Positions 35,417 through 45,500 of a stretch of DNA of 64,000 nt are shown one piece after another. Both the position numbers and the translations under genes were made by a program. Under the pieces are notes generated by a model that made no database searches, had not been told where the DNA came from, and was given only the letters and a program-made list of their open reading frames with translations. Numbering within the stretch: the first letter of the stretch is position 1; every line of letters starts with the position of its first letter. Origin of the DNA: Duganella dendranthematis (lineage in GTDB: Bacteria > Pseudomonadota > Gammaproteobacteria > Burkholderiales > Burkholderiaceae_D); contig NZ_CP051684.1 of the NCBI RefSeq assembly GCF_012849375.1, positions 3,348,001-3,412,000 on the forward strand, written 5' to 3'.

Positions 35417-38077
35417 ATGAGCAAAACCCTCATCATCGCCGAGAAACCGTCTGTCGCGAATGACATCGCGAAGACGCTGGGCGGCTTCACCAAGCACGAT
35501 GAGTACTTTGAATCCGACGAGTACGTGTTGTCCTCCGCCGTTGGTCACCTGCTGGAAATTGCCGTCCCGGAAGAACACGACGTCAAGCGCGGCAAGTGGA
35601 GCTTCGCCCATCTGCCGATGATTCCGCCGTATTTCGCGCTGAACCCGATCGCCAAGACCGAAGCGCGCCTCAAGGTGCTGAACAAGCTGATCAAGCGTAA
35701 AGACGTCACCACCCTGATCAACGCATGTGACGCGGGGCGCGAAGGTGAACTGATCTTCCGCCTGATCGCGCAGAACGCCAAGGCCAAGCAGCCGGTCAAG
35801 CGGCTGTGGCTGCAATCGATGACGCCGGGCGCGATCCGCGACGGCTTCACCCATCTGCGCAGCGACGAAGACATGCTGCCGCTGGCCGACGCCGCCCGCT
35901 GCCGTTCCGAGGCGGACTGGCTGATCGGCATCAACGGCACCCGCGCCATGACCGCGTTCAACTCGAAAGAGGGCGGCTTTTACCTGACCACCGTCGGCCG
36001 CGTGCAGACGCCGACCCTGTCGATCGTGGTCGAGCGCGAAGAAAAGATCAAGAAATTCGTCTCGCGCGACTTCTGGGAAGTGCGCGCCGAGTTCGTGTGC
36101 GCCGCCGGCGTCTACGAAGGCCGCTGGCTGGACACCAAGTTCAAGAAGGACGAGAACGATCCGGAGAAACGCGCCGAGCGCCTGTGGAGCAAGGCTGCGG
36201 CCGACTCCATCGCGGTCGCCGTGCGCGGCAAGCAGGGCAACGTCACCGAAGAATCCAAGCCGACCACCTCGATGGCGCCGGGCCTGTTCGACCTGACCAG
36301 CCTGCAACGTGAGGCCAACTCGCGTTTCGGCTTCTCGGCCAAGAACACGCTGGGCCTGGCCCAGGCGCTGTACGAAAAGCACAAGGTGCTGACCTACCCG
36401 CGTACCGATTCGCGCCACCTGCCGGAAGATTATCTGGACACCGTCAAGCAGACGCTGGACTCGGTCAAAGAGAATAATAATTACCACCAGTTCGCCAAGC
36501 AGATCCTGGACAAGGGCTGGGTCAAGCCGAACAAGCGCATCTTCGACAACACCAAGATTTCGGATCACTTTGCGATCATCCCGACCACCATCGCGCCGAA
36601 GAATTTGTCCGAACCGGAACAGAAGCTGTACGACCTGGTGACGCGCCGCTTCATGGCGGTGTTCTTCCCGGCGGCCGAATTCCAGGTCACCACCCGCTAT
36701 ACCGAAGTGTCGGGCCACACCTTCAAGACTGAAGGCAAGGTCATGACCAATCCGGGCTGGTTGGCGATTTACGGCAAGGAAGCCGACGACGGCGACAAGG
36801 ACGCTCCCAACAACAAGACGCTGGTGGCGGTGGCCAAGGGCGAGAAGGTGTTGACCGACAAGGTCGACGCCAACGGCCTGGTGACCAAGCCGCCAGCGCG
36901 CTACACCGAGGCGACGCTGCTGTCGGCCATGGAAGGCGCCGGCAAGCTGGTGGAAGACGACGAACTGCGCGATGCGATGGCCGGCAAGGGCCTAGGCACG
37001 CCAGCGACGCGCGCCGCCACCATTGAAGGTCTGATCTCCGAGAAGTATCTGCTGCGCGAAGGCCGCGAGCTGATGCCAACCGCCAAAGCATTCCAGCTGA
37101 TGACGCTGCTGCGTGGCCTGGGCGTCAACGAGCTGACCGCGCCGGAGCTGACCGGCGAGTGGGAATACAAGCTGTCGCAGATGGAGAAGGGCAAGATCTC
37201 GCGCGAAGAATTCATGCGTGAGATCGCGCAGATGACGCAAGTGATCGTCAAGCGCGCCAAGGAATACAACAACGACACGATTCCGGGCGACTACGCCACG
37301 CTGACCGCGCCGTGCCCGAACTGCGCGCACGTGGTCAAGGAAAACTATCGCCGCTTCGCCTGCACCCATTGCGAATTCTCGATGAGCAAAACGCCGGGCG
37401 GCCGCCAGTTTGAAATCGCCGAAGTGGAACAGCTGCTGCGCGACCGCACCATCGGCCCGCTGCAAGGTTTCCGCTCGAAGATGGGCCGTCCGTTCGCCGC
37501 CATCCTGCGCATCGTCAAGGACGAGGACATCAAGAACTACAAGCTGGAGTTCGACTTCGGCCAGAACGACGATTCGGAAGATTCGGAACCGGTCGACTTC
37601 ACCGGCCAGACGCCGCTGGGCCCGTGCCCCAAGTGCAACGGCAATGTGTACGAGATGGGCCTGGCCTATGTGTGCGAAGCCACCGTCGCCAAGCCGAAGG
37701 CGTGTGATTTCCGCAGCGGCCGCATCATCCTGCAACAGGAAATCCTGCCGGAGCAAATGGCCAAGTTGCTCAACGATGGCAAGACCGACCTGCTGCCGGG
37801 CTTTATCTCGCAGCGCACCCGCCGTCCGTTCAAGGCCTTCCTGGTGAAGGGCAAGGACGGCAAGATCAGCTTCGAGTTCGAAGAGCGCAAAGCCAAAACG
37901 CCGGCCAAAGGCAAGGCGGCTGCGGCGGCTACTGAAGACGGCGCGTCGGAAGAGAAAAAAGCACCGGTGAAAAAGGCGGCGGCGGTCAAAAAGGCTGCGG
38001 CAGTCAAAAAGCCAGCGGCGAAGAAACCAGCCGCAAAAAAAGCAGCGCCTAAAAAAGCCGCTGCGACTGCGGAGTAA
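35417..38077 (+). CDS. topB: DNA topoisomerase III with zinc-ribbon tail
   Basis: 886 residues. Type IA topoisomerase: Toprim at the N-terminus (TLIIAEKPSVANDIAKTLGG; CDAGREGELIFR), catalytic Tyr in LTYPRTDSRHLP (about residue 330). Two C-terminal zinc-ribbon-like segments follow (CPNCAHVVKENYRRFACTHC; CPKCNGNVYEMG) and a Lys/Ala-rich tail (APVKKAAAVKKAAAVKKPAA) that probably binds DNA. It relaxes negative supercoils and resolves replication intermediates. It follows smg after 187 bases and has its own leader; a terminator follows. Confidence 0.95.
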   Translation: MSKTLIIAEKPSVANDIAKTLGGFTKHDEYFESDEYVLSSAVGHLLEIAVPEEHDVKRGKWSFAHLPMIPPYFALNPIAKTEARLKVLNKLIKRKDVTTLINACDAGREGELIFRLIAQNAKAKQPVKRLWLQSMTPGAIRDGFTHLRSDEDMLPLADAARCRSEADWLIGINGTRAMTAFNSKEGGFYLTTVGRVQTPTLSIVVEREEKIKKFVSRDFWEVRAEFVCAAGVYEGRWLDTKFKKDENDPEKRAERLWSKAAADSIAVAVRGKQGNVTEESKPTTSMAPGLFDLTSLQREANSRFGFSAKNTLGLAQALYEKHKVLTYPRTDSRHLPEDYLDTVKQTLDSVKENNNYHQFAKQILDKGWVKPNKRIFDNTKISDHFAIIPTTIAPKNLSEPEQKLYDLVTRRFMAVFFPAAEFQVTTRYTEVSGHTFKTEGKVMTNPGWLAIYGKEADDGDKDAPNNKTLVAVAKGEKVLTDKVDANGLVTKPPARYTEATLLSAMEGAGKLVEDDELRDAMAGKGLGTPATRAATIEGLISEKYLLREGRELMPTAKAFQLMTLLRGLGVNELTAPELTGEWEYKLSQMEKGKISREEFMREIAQMTQVIVKRAKEYNNDTIPGDYATLTAPCPNCAHVVKENYRRFACTHCEFSMSKTPGGRQFEIAEVEQLLRDRTIGPLQGFRSKMGRPFAAILRIVKDEDIKNYKLEFDFGQNDDSEDSEPVDFTGQTPLGPCPKCNGNVYEMGLAYVCEATVAKPKACDFRSGRIILQQEILPEQMAKLLNDGKTDLLPGFISQRTRRPFKAFLVKGKDGKISFEFEERKAKTPAKGKAAAAATEDGASEEKKAPVKKAAAVKKAAAVKKPAAKKPAAKKAAPKKAAATAE

Positions 38078-38084
38078 AACAGAA

Positions 38085-38112
38085 CGGGACACGCAAGTGT
38101 CCCGTTTTTTTT
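38085..38112 (+). terminator. Rho-independent terminator of topB
   Basis: Stem CGGGACAC and GTGTCCCG with loop GCAA, followed by eight T residues, starting 8 bases after the topB stop. A textbook intrinsic terminator. Confidence 0.92.
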
Positions 38113-38290
38113 ATGGCGTGAGCTGTTGCAGCGCCGCCGTCAGCTGCTGCATGGCCGCCGTCACGAAGGTGGCAAACATTTTCTTGTGCGCCTCGTGCAG
38201 TTCTGCCAGCTTGTCCACCGTCTCCAGCGCGCGCCGCGTGTCGGCCGGCGTCGCCACGCTATCGAGCGTGAATAGCTGATCCGACCGCAA
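38111..38290 (-). CDS. Possible small helical protein or remnant
   Basis: In the 357-base gap between topB and the ArsR-like gene, the minus strand reads 59 codons from TTG at 38290 to TAA at 38111-38113, with natural-looking composition (DKLAELHEAHKKMFATFVTA; MQQLTAALQQLTP). The product would be an amphipathic helical, phasin-like peptide. The frame stays open further upstream but has no clear start or ribosome binding site, so it may be the 3' end of a decayed gene. The TAA overlaps the T-tract of the topB terminator. The remaining ~180 bases (38291-38470) hold only the ArsR-like operator. Confidence 0.35.
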   Translation of the reverse strand: MRSDQLFTLDSVATPADTRRALETVDKLAELHEAHKKMFATFVTAAMQQLTAALQQLTP

Positions 38291-38443
38291 CGCCGCCTGC
38301 GCCCTATCTCGCAGTGGTAAAGGTTTATTTTTGTCTGCCGCCTCGGCACCGGTACGCGCGAAGAAGCAACCGTGTCCTGATTTTAGTACAAGGTAAAGCT
38401 CAGTGTTTTTTATGTTGACTCGACGGTTAAATGGGATTTAAAT

Positions 38444-38461
38444 ATTAACTCATTCGTTAAT
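38444..38461. promoter_or_regulatory. Inverted repeat upstream of the ArsR-like gene
   Basis: ATTAAC (38444-38449) and GTTAAT (38456-38461) form a perfect 6-base dyad with a 6-base spacer, ending 9 bases before the start codon. Its place suits an autoregulatory operator for the winged-helix protein encoded next. Confidence 0.6.
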
Positions 38462-38470
38462 AAGTAAATT

Positions 38471-38791
38471 ATGGAACTGGATCGGGTATTCGAGGCTTTG
38501 GCGTCCAAGCCAAGGCGACAGATTCTGGCGTATTTGTCGGAGGCGGAGTTGTCGACTTCCGATCTGGCCGCACGCTTTGAAATGAGCGCGCCGGCTATCT
38601 CACGCCATTTGTCGATATTGGAAAATGCAGGGCTGGTGACCAGTGAACGCCGTGGGCAGTTTGTGCTTTATAAGCTGAACGGCGATAGCCTGGTCAATAC
38701 GCTGACCTCCTATGCCTTTGAAGTATGTCCAGTGGGACGGCCATTGAAACGCGAATCAAAAGCACTCAGCAAGAAAAAGAAAACGACCTAG
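38471..38791 (+). CDS. ArsR/SmtB family winged-helix regulator
   Basis: 106 residues. The helix-turn-helix is in STSDLAARFEMSAPAISRHL, with the wing at VTSERRGQFVLYKLNG. The classical metal site (CxC in the recognition helix) is absent, so this is a non-metal or redox ArsR type; one Cys is present (FEVCPVGRP) near the C-terminus. It ends Lys-rich (KALSKKKKTT). It lies 26 bases upstream of the desaturase-like gene and probably controls that operon and itself through the dyad at 38444-38461. Confidence 0.88.
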   Translation: MELDRVFEALASKPRRQILAYLSEAELSTSDLAARFEMSAPAISRHLSILENAGLVTSERRGQFVLYKLNGDSLVNTLTSYAFEVCPVGRPLKRESKALSKKKKTT

Positions 38792-38817
38792 CAAGAAATC
38801 CTTCAAGGAGGTCTTAG

Positions 38818-39828
38818 ATGGAGCAGCACCGTGTCCGGGTCATCGCGCCCTCTGATGTGGTTGTCGGTGAAGTGCGCTATGCGCCGCGGAAGTCGTTGTG
38901 GTTGATTGCGATGGCGGGTACGGCCCTCATCGGCGGCTGGCTGACGTTCAGCTGGGTGGCATGTGTCGTCTTCCTGATGACCACTGCAACAGTGCTGTTG
39001 TTTGGCCATTCACTGGGAAGCCATCGCAAGTTGATCCACAACAGCTTCCAGTGCCCGAAGCTGCTCGAATATGCGCTGGTTTATCTGGGCGTACAGGTTG
39101 GTTTGGCTGGGCCGTTGAGTTTGCTTCGCCAGCATGAGTTGCGTGACTATGCGCAGCGTTTGCCGCAGTGCCACGACTATTTGCGTCATGGCCGCTCGAT
39201 ATGGCGGGATGCATGGTGGCAGCTGCACTGCGAACTGCATCTCGCGAATCCGCCGGTGACTCATATCGAAGCGCAGATCGCGGATGACCGCTTCTACCGT
39301 TTTCTTGAACGCACCTGGATGCTGCAGCAGCTGCCCGTTGCGCTGCTCCTGTTTTATCTGGGCGGTTGGTCGTATGTCGTTTTCGGCACCTGCGCGCGGG
39401 TAACGGCCGGAGTATTTGGTCATTGGCTGATAGGCTACTACGCTCACAATCATGGCGAGATGCGTTATGTGGTGCGTGGCGCGGCTGTGCAAGGCCGCAA
39501 TCTCCGCCTGACTTCATTGCTGACCATGGGCGAATGCTGGCACAACAATCATCATGCCTTCCCAGGATCGGCACGCCTGGGACTGCGGTTGGGGGAGTGG
39601 GACCCCGGCTGGTGGGTACTGGTTGTGCTGCGCCGCTGCGGCTTGGTCTGGGGCGTCAAGCTGCCGGGCGACCTTGCTGCGCGTCCGGAGCTGTGCGCGG
39701 CCGAGGATACAACTGGTAACTTTTCTTACGAAAGTCAGGTCGTCCTTGGCAGCGCTGGGTGCGTTGAAGGTACAAGAGCGCTGATCAACAGCGGTCTGCC
39801 AACCCACAGTAAAGGAATCACGCCATGA
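38818..39828 (+). CDS. Fatty acid desaturase-like membrane protein with altered second His box
   Basis: 336 residues. Four or five membrane helices and parts of the three histidine boxes of acyl-CoA desaturases: box 1 is HSLGSHRKLIH, box 3 is GECWHNNHHAFPGSARLG, but box 2, normally HxxHH, reads RQHELRDYAQ, with Arg and Asp in place of the two His. A diiron centre may therefore be incomplete or use other ligands. It could still act on lipids. It is coupled to the next gene by a 4-base overlap (ATGA) and follows an ArsR-like gene. The acyl substrate is unknown. Confidence 0.75.
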   Translation: MEQHRVRVIAPSDVVVGEVRYAPRKSLWLIAMAGTALIGGWLTFSWVACVVFLMTTATVLLFGHSLGSHRKLIHNSFQCPKLLEYALVYLGVQVGLAGPLSLLRQHELRDYAQRLPQCHDYLRHGRSIWRDAWWQLHCELHLANPPVTHIEAQIADDRFYRFLERTWMLQQLPVALLLFYLGGWSYVVFGTCARVTAGVFGHWLIGYYAHNHGEMRYVVRGAAVQGRNLRLTSLLTMGECWHNNHHAFPGSARLGLRLGEWDPGWWVLVVLRRCGLVWGVKLPGDLAARPELCAAEDTTGNFSYESQVVLGSAGCVEGTRALINSGLPTHSKGITP

Positions 39829-40307
39829 AAACCAACACCCTGATGCTTACCGCCGGCCTGTTTTCGATGATCAGCGCCGCCGCCTTCGCGCAGACGCCTG
39901 TGGCCCAGGTTCAGCACGACAATGCGCAGATCCGTCAGGATTCCAAACAAATTCATCAAGACACCCGCGAGATCAAACACGACAACGCCGTGATCGCTGT
40001 GAAGAAGGACGAAGTGGCCGCCGGCAAGCAGCAGCTGCACGCCGAGAAGCAGGAAAGCAAGGCGCTGGCCCATGCCGAGCATCAGGATCTGAAGCAGGGC
40101 AATCTGGCCGGCGCCGCCCAGCTGGAGCAGGCGCGCCGCAACGAGCAGGTGGCCATCAAGCAGCAAAAGCAGGAAATCCACCACGACCAGAAAGTGATCG
40201 CGCATCACGCCGTGGACAAGCACGCTACCCAGGTGGCGCGTCAGGAGGATAAAGTCGACCGTCACATCGACACCGCGAAACGTGATCACGACGCCAACAA
40301 GATCTGA
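39825..40307 (+). CDS. Periplasmic His/Lys/Gln-rich coiled-coil protein
   Basis: 160 residues. A signal peptide (MLTAGLFSMISAAAFAQTP) is followed by an almost wholly helical, charged region (QIRQDSKQIHQDTREIKHDN; KQQKQEIHHDQKVIAHHAVD) with many His and no Cys. The repeated pattern gives a long amphipathic coiled coil that might bind divalent metal through its histidines, but that is inference. It overlaps the desaturase-like gene (ATGA) and ends just before an intrinsic terminator. Confidence 0.75.
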   Translation: MKTNTLMLTAGLFSMISAAAFAQTPVAQVQHDNAQIRQDSKQIHQDTREIKHDNAVIAVKKDEVAAGKQQLHAEKQESKALAHAEHQDLKQGNLAGAAQLEQARRNEQVAIKQQKQEIHHDQKVIAHHAVDKHATQVARQEDKVDRHIDTAKRDHDANKI

Positions 40308-40321
40308 TTGTCATGGTGATC

Positions 40322-40354
40322 AAAGCCGGACGCCACCAGGCGCTCCGGCTTTTT
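40322..40354 (+). terminator. Rho-independent terminator after the desaturase operon
   Basis: Stem AGCCGGA-CGCC pairing with GGCG-c-TCCGGCT around an ACCA loop, followed by TTTT, starting 15 bases after the stop at 40307. It ends the ArsR-desaturase-coiled-coil transcript. Confidence 0.85.
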
Positions 40355-40397
40355 AACGCTTGCGCGCGGCCGCACAAGCCACTATATTGAATCCATC

Positions 40398-40886
40398 ATG
40401 ACCCTCGCTCTCAACACCGTCACCTCCAATGCGGCTTATCAGCCGTATGTGCCGACGGTCGGCCAGAATTCGACGGCGGCTGCGGCCTTGTCGTCGCAAG
40501 CGGTCAGCTTGTCGGCGCAGTCGGCCGTGGTGGCGTCGCTGGGCGGCGCGACTGGCGCAACGGTGTATTCAGCCAGCGGTTTGCTGAGCAGCTTGACACA
40601 AGCGGGCACGCAGGCAGAAGCGGTCAGCGTGCCGGTAGACGGCAGCCAGGTCGACACCGCCGACAGCGCGCAGTTGGCGCAAGATCAGGGCATCGTGTCG
40701 ACGCTGGCCACCAGCAGCACCGCCGCCGGCGTCTACTCCGGCAGCGGCACGGCCAGCGACGGTCTGTCCGATCAAGCCTCCGCCAACTGGGCGGACCTGC
40801 TCAAAACCAATCCCAATCTGGCCGGCACCGTCATCTCCAGTTCGTTCGACATGGGCATTGTCAGTACGCTGCACGTCACAGCGTAG
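40398..40886 (+). CDS. Hypothetical Ala/Ser/Thr-rich protein
   Basis: 162 residues from ATG at 40398. It has no hydrophobic signal peptide or membrane helix, is rich in Ala, Ser, Gly and Val (SSQAVSLSAQSAVVASLGGA), lacks Cys and has only one Lys and no Arg. The end ASANWADLLKTNPNLAGTVI looks folded. I do not recognise a family; Massilia-type genomes often carry such short proteins. The composition suits an extracellular or surface protein secreted by a non-Sec route, but that is a guess. Confidence 0.55.
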   Translation: MTLALNTVTSNAAYQPYVPTVGQNSTAAAALSSQAVSLSAQSAVVASLGGATGATVYSASGLLSSLTQAGTQAEAVSVPVDGSQVDTADSAQLAQDQGIVSTLATSSTAAGVYSGSGTASDGLSDQASANWADLLKTNPNLAGTVISSSFDMGIVSTLHVTA

Positions 40887-41023
40887 TCACACCTAGGCAT
40901 TAAATTAATTGCCGTGCTAAACTATTGATTCTTTAGGGCAATCCATTTTCTACTGCCTGAATCGCGGTTTCAATAGTAGCAATCTTCTTTGTTTTTCAAC
41001 ATTGCCATTACGGCACGGTACTC

Positions 41024-42562
41024 ATGAATAATTTAAAAATTGGCACGCGCCTGGCGGCGGGCTTCGGCTTGGTATTGGCAATGATGATCCTGATGACGGT
41101 GATCGGCATTCGCCATATGCATTCGGTGGCCACGGCCACGCGCGACATGATGCAGCAGCCGCTGGCGAAGGAGCGCATGATCAGCGACTGGTATCGTTTG
41201 ATCCACACCAGCGTGCGCCGCACCTCGGCCATCTCGAAGAGCACGGACCCGTCGCTGGGCCCGTTCTTTGCGGAAGACACCAAGCTGTCCACGGCCGAGA
41301 TCAACAGCCTGCAGCAAAAGGTCGAGCCGCTGCTGGAAGGCGACGATGAGAAGGCGATGTACAAGGACATGACCGCCAACCGCAAGCTGTACGTGGCCTC
41401 GCGCGACAAGATCGTGGCGCTGAAAAAGGAAGGCAAGCTGGACGAGGCGGCCGAAGAGCTGGAGCAGCGCTTCATCCCTTACGGCAAAGCCTACCTGGGT
41501 TCGCTGGGCGGTTTGCTGGAGCATCAGCGCAAGAGCATGGACGGCGAGGCCGAGCGCATCGAGGCGTTGTATGAAACCAACCGCACCTTCATGGCCATCT
41601 TCGGGCTGGTGGTGCTGGCGCTGGGGGTCTTCTGCGCCTGGCGTTTGACGCGCGGCATCACCGTGCCGCTGGGCCAGGCCGTCGAAATTGCCGAAGCCGT
41701 GGCGCACCGCGATCTGACCTCGCATATCGAAGTCAACAGCAGCGACGAAACGGGCCGCCTGCTGCAATCGTTGCAGAAGATGAATGATGGCCTGATCAGC
41801 ATCGTCACCGAAGTGCGCAACGGTACCGAGAGCATCTCGACCGCCTCCAACCAGATCGCCGCCGGCAACCTGGATCTGTCGGGCCGCACCGAAGAGCAGG
41901 CCTCCAGCCTGGAAGAGACCGCCTCGTCGATGGAAGAACTGACCGCCACCGTCAAGCAAAATGCCGACAACGCGCGCCAGGCCAACCAGCTGGCCGTGAA
42001 AGCGTCGGAAGTGGCGCAGCGCGGCGGCGGCGTGGTGGCGCAGGTGGTCAGCACCATGGATGCGATCAACGGCTCCTCACGCAAGATTGCCGACATCATC
42101 AGCGTGATCGATGGCATCGCCTTCCAGACCAATATTTTGGCCTTGAACGCGGCAGTAGAAGCGGCGCGTGCGGGCGAGCAGGGCCGTGGTTTCGCGGTGG
42201 TGGCGTCGGAAGTGCGCAACCTGGCGCAGCGCAGTGCGGCGGCGGCCAAGGAAATCAAGACGCTGATCGACGATTCACTGGACAAGGTGGATGCCGGCAG
42301 CATGCTGGTGTCGCAAGCCGGTAGCACCATGACCGACGTGGTGGACAGCATTCAACGCGTGACCGACATCATGGGCGAGATCACCTCGGCTACGCTGGAG
42401 CAGAGCAGCGGCATCGAGCAGGTCAATCAGGCGATCGGCCAGATGGACCAGGTCACGCAGCAAAACGCCGCGCTGGTGGAAGAAGCCGCCGCAGCAGCAG
42501 CCTCGCTGCACGATCAAGCCGATGCGCTGACCGCCGTGGTCGCCGTCTTCAAGCTGCGTTAA
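41024..42562 (+). CDS. Methyl-accepting chemotaxis protein
   Basis: 512 residues. The N-terminus ([20 protein letters not shown]) is the first membrane helix; a periplasmic four-helix-bundle sensor (4HB_MCP, about residues 30-190) follows, then the second helix ([20 protein letters not shown]), HAMP, and the signalling domain with the tip sequence [20 protein letters not shown], preceded by adaptation helices rich in Glu and Gln. It sits 5 bases from the converging aminopeptidase fusion gene. The C-terminus lacks the CheR/CheB-tethering pentapeptide. The ligand is unknown. Confidence 0.95.
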   Translation: MNNLKIGTRLAAGFGLVLAMMILMTVIGIRHMHSVATATRDMMQQPLAKERMISDWYRLIHTSVRRTSAISKSTDPSLGPFFAEDTKLSTAEINSLQQKVEPLLEGDDEKAMYKDMTANRKLYVASRDKIVALKKEGKLDEAAEELEQRFIPYGKAYLGSLGGLLEHQRKSMDGEAERIEALYETNRTFMAIFGLVVLALGVFCAWRLTRGITVPLGQAVEIAEAVAHRDLTSHIEVNSSDETGRLLQSLQKMNDGLISIVTEVRNGTESISTASNQIAAGNLDLSGRTEEQASSLEETASSMEELTATVKQNADNARQANQLAVKASEVAQRGGGVVAQVVSTMDAINGSSRKIADIISVIDGIAFQTNILALNAAVEAARAGEQGRGFAVVASEVRNLAQRSAAAAKEIKTLIDDSLDKVDAGSMLVSQAGSTMTDVVDSIQRVTDIMGEITSATLEQSSGIEQVNQAIGQMDQVTQQNAALVEEAAAAAASLHDQADALTAVVAVFKLR

Positions 42563-42566
42563 TTGT

Positions 42567-45500
42567 TTATTGCGCTTGCAGCTCGACGTTGATCATGTTG
42601 TCGTCGGGCTTGCGGTCGATGAGTTTGTTGTCGGGGTCGATGCCGGCTTTGGCCGGGCGGCCGCTGACGATCACCGTGTAGCGGTTCTCTTTCTGGTCGA
42701 TCAGCTTGCGCTCGCGCAGCAGGCTGTTGCCATCCTTGTCGTCGACGCCGATGTCGATCCAGTCTTTCAACGCCGCGTCTTTTTCCTCGCCCTGTTCGCC
42801 GGCCCGTACCTTGGCCGCGTTGACCGTGAAGCTGACTTCATATTTGCCATCGCTGAGCTTGCGCGCGGTGGCGGATACGGCATGGTTTTCATACAGCACG
42901 ATGTGGTTGAACAGGTCGTCGATCAGGTAAGCCTGGTCGGGCGGCGTGATCTGGCGCAGCGCCGCTACCAGCACGTCCACGCCCGGATACGGCCCCGTCT
43001 TGCGGCCGTATTGCGCCAGCATCTCCTTCAGCGCGGCGTTGACCTTGGCCTCGCCCAGGATGTCCTGCAACTGATACATCGCCAGGCTGCCCTTGCGGTA
43101 CTGGATGTAGTTCTGGTTTTCATTCTCCGCCAGCGGCAGTTCCTTCTTGCGCTCCAGCGCGCGGCCCATCAGATACTGCTCCAGGTCATAGTGCAGGAAG
43201 CGCCGCATCTTGCTGGGACCGAAGCTTTTCTTCATCACCATCAGCGCCGAGTACTCGGCCAGCGTTTCGCTCAGCACGCTGCTGCCGCGGGTGTTGCCGG
43301 CCACTAGCTGATGGCCCCACCACTGATGCGCCACTTCATGCGCGGTGATGTAGAACGGGTAGTCGATGTCTTTCGGATTTTTGTCGTTGACCTTGGCGAT
43401 GAAGCCCACCGATTCTGAATACGGGATGGTGTTCGGATACGATTGCGCAAACTGCGCATAGCGCGGGAATTCGACGATGCGCACCAGCTTGTGCTGGTAC
43501 GGTCCGAAATTTTTGGTGTAGTAGTCGAGCGATTCCTTGATGCCCTTGTCCATGCGCTCCAGGTTGTACTCGTGGCCGGGATGGTAGTACAGCTCGATGC
43601 CGACGTCCTGCCACCAGTCGCGCTTGACCAGATAGCGCGCCGACTGGAAGGCGTACATATTGAGGATCGGCTGTTCCATCTTGTAGTGGAAGTAGCGGCG
43701 GCCCTTGCTGCCCCAGTCCTTGATCAGGGTGCCCGGCGCAATCGCGGTCTGGTCGGCGCTGGTGCTGACGGTGGCGTCGAAGTTGATCCAGTCGGCGTCG
43801 TTGCCGGCGAAGTTGTTGGCCAGTCCGCCCGCATCGTTGCGCGGCAGCATGCGTTCGCGCGCCGCCAGCTGGTGTTTCTTGCGGTCGCGCGCATCGTTCA
43901 GTTCCCAGTCCTGCTGGTAGCCGATGTGCGGCATGATGCCGTTGTTGAAGAAGGTGCCGTTGGCGATCACCGGGGTGTCCTGGCCGAGGCCGAGGATGCC
44001 GCGCGGTTCGTAGCTGAGTTCGAATTCCATCGCCAGCAGCGCGCCCGGCGCCAGCGGCTTGCTCAGCTTGTAGGTGTAGAAGCCCAGCGCGCGGTCTTGC
44101 AGGCCGTTGCGCACCGGCTGGTCGAAGCGTACCCGGTACAGCGTGGTGGCGTTGTCCTGCGAGACGATGATGTCGCTAACCGGCTGTGTGCCCTTGTTCT
44201 GCAATACGTAGCGGCCTTTGACGTTGAGCGTGCGCTGCGCCGGCCAGATGTCGACGTTCAGCTTGACGTCGTTGATGCGCGGCTGCGGGATCACCGCGTA
44301 TTGCTTGTACCGGCGTTCGTAGTCGGCCTTGTCGCTTTCCTTGCGGTAGGCCGGTTTGTAGTCGTTGGCGATGTGCTGGTTGTAGAACAGCACGCCGCCG
44401 GCGCCGGCGAAGATCAGCACGCCGATGGTGATGCTGGCCAGTACCGGCATGCTCAGCGCATGGCGCGCCAGTTGCAGGCGCTGGCGCCAGCCGTCGTTGG
44501 TGCCGCGCGCCCAGAACAGCAGCGAGGCCACCACCAGCAGCAACGCCGCGCCGGCCCAGTAGGCTTCGTACCAGCGTTCGCGCAGCAGGAAGTGGCCGTA
44601 GCCGTTCATGGCCGAGTAGGTCAGGCCCGGCATGTTGCCGTAGATGAGCAGCGGATTGTCCAGACCTACCGTGCCGGCCGTGACGCTGATGATGTAGTAG
44701 ACGATCATCGCGAAGTAGGCGATGTAGCGCTGGTTGATGATCACTTGCAGCGCGATCGCCAGCACCGCCGTCAGCGCGTAGCCGGGCAGCAGGATCAGGA
44801 ACAGATGGCGCAGGTACAGGCCCGGCTCCAGCAGGAAGTAGCCCTGGCAGATCTGCACCGCCATGCCGCTCAGCATGACGATGAACAGCAGCAGCGCCTG
44901 CAGGCCGATCAGCGCGAACAGCTTGGACAGCAGCGGCAGCCAGCTCGGCACCGGCAGCGCGTCCAGCATCTGCGCCATGTGGGCCTCGCGTTCGCGCCAG
45001 ATCAGTTCGCCCGCGTAGAAGGTGGTGATCACCATCATGAACAGGGCGAAGGTTTCGCTGACCACTTCCAGCACCTGGTAGGTGACCGGGTAGGTGTTGG
45101 TGCCGTACATCGAGCCGAGGTCCAGCGCCGAGGCCAGCATCATCAGCACGCCGGCCAGCACGATCACCAGGAAGTAGATGTTCTTGGTGGTTTCGCGCAG
45201 GTTGAGCCAGCTGCTCTTGAGCAGCAGCCAGCCCAGGCTGCGGGCCTGGAAGTCCGGCGCTTCCTGCGTGTTGGCCGAGGTCTGCGACAGCTGCTGTGGC
45301 ATTTCGCCTTCGCCGGTGCTGCTGGCGCGGCTGTGGCCGCTATCGCTGGTGGCGATGAAGTGGAAGCGCCAGTAGCCCATCAGCAGGCCCAGCAGCGCGG
45401 CCGAGGCCCAGATCACGCGGTTCAGCAGATAGACATCTTCCGGCCACACCATGCGCGTATTGCGTTCGATGATGGGCCAGTATTCGGTCAGGCGAATCAC

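Noticed and set aside
40918..40950. Sigma-28 promoter for the chemotaxis gene
   Set aside because: A TAAA with a distant GGCAATCC was seen, but only about half of the -10 positions match the flagellar consensus.
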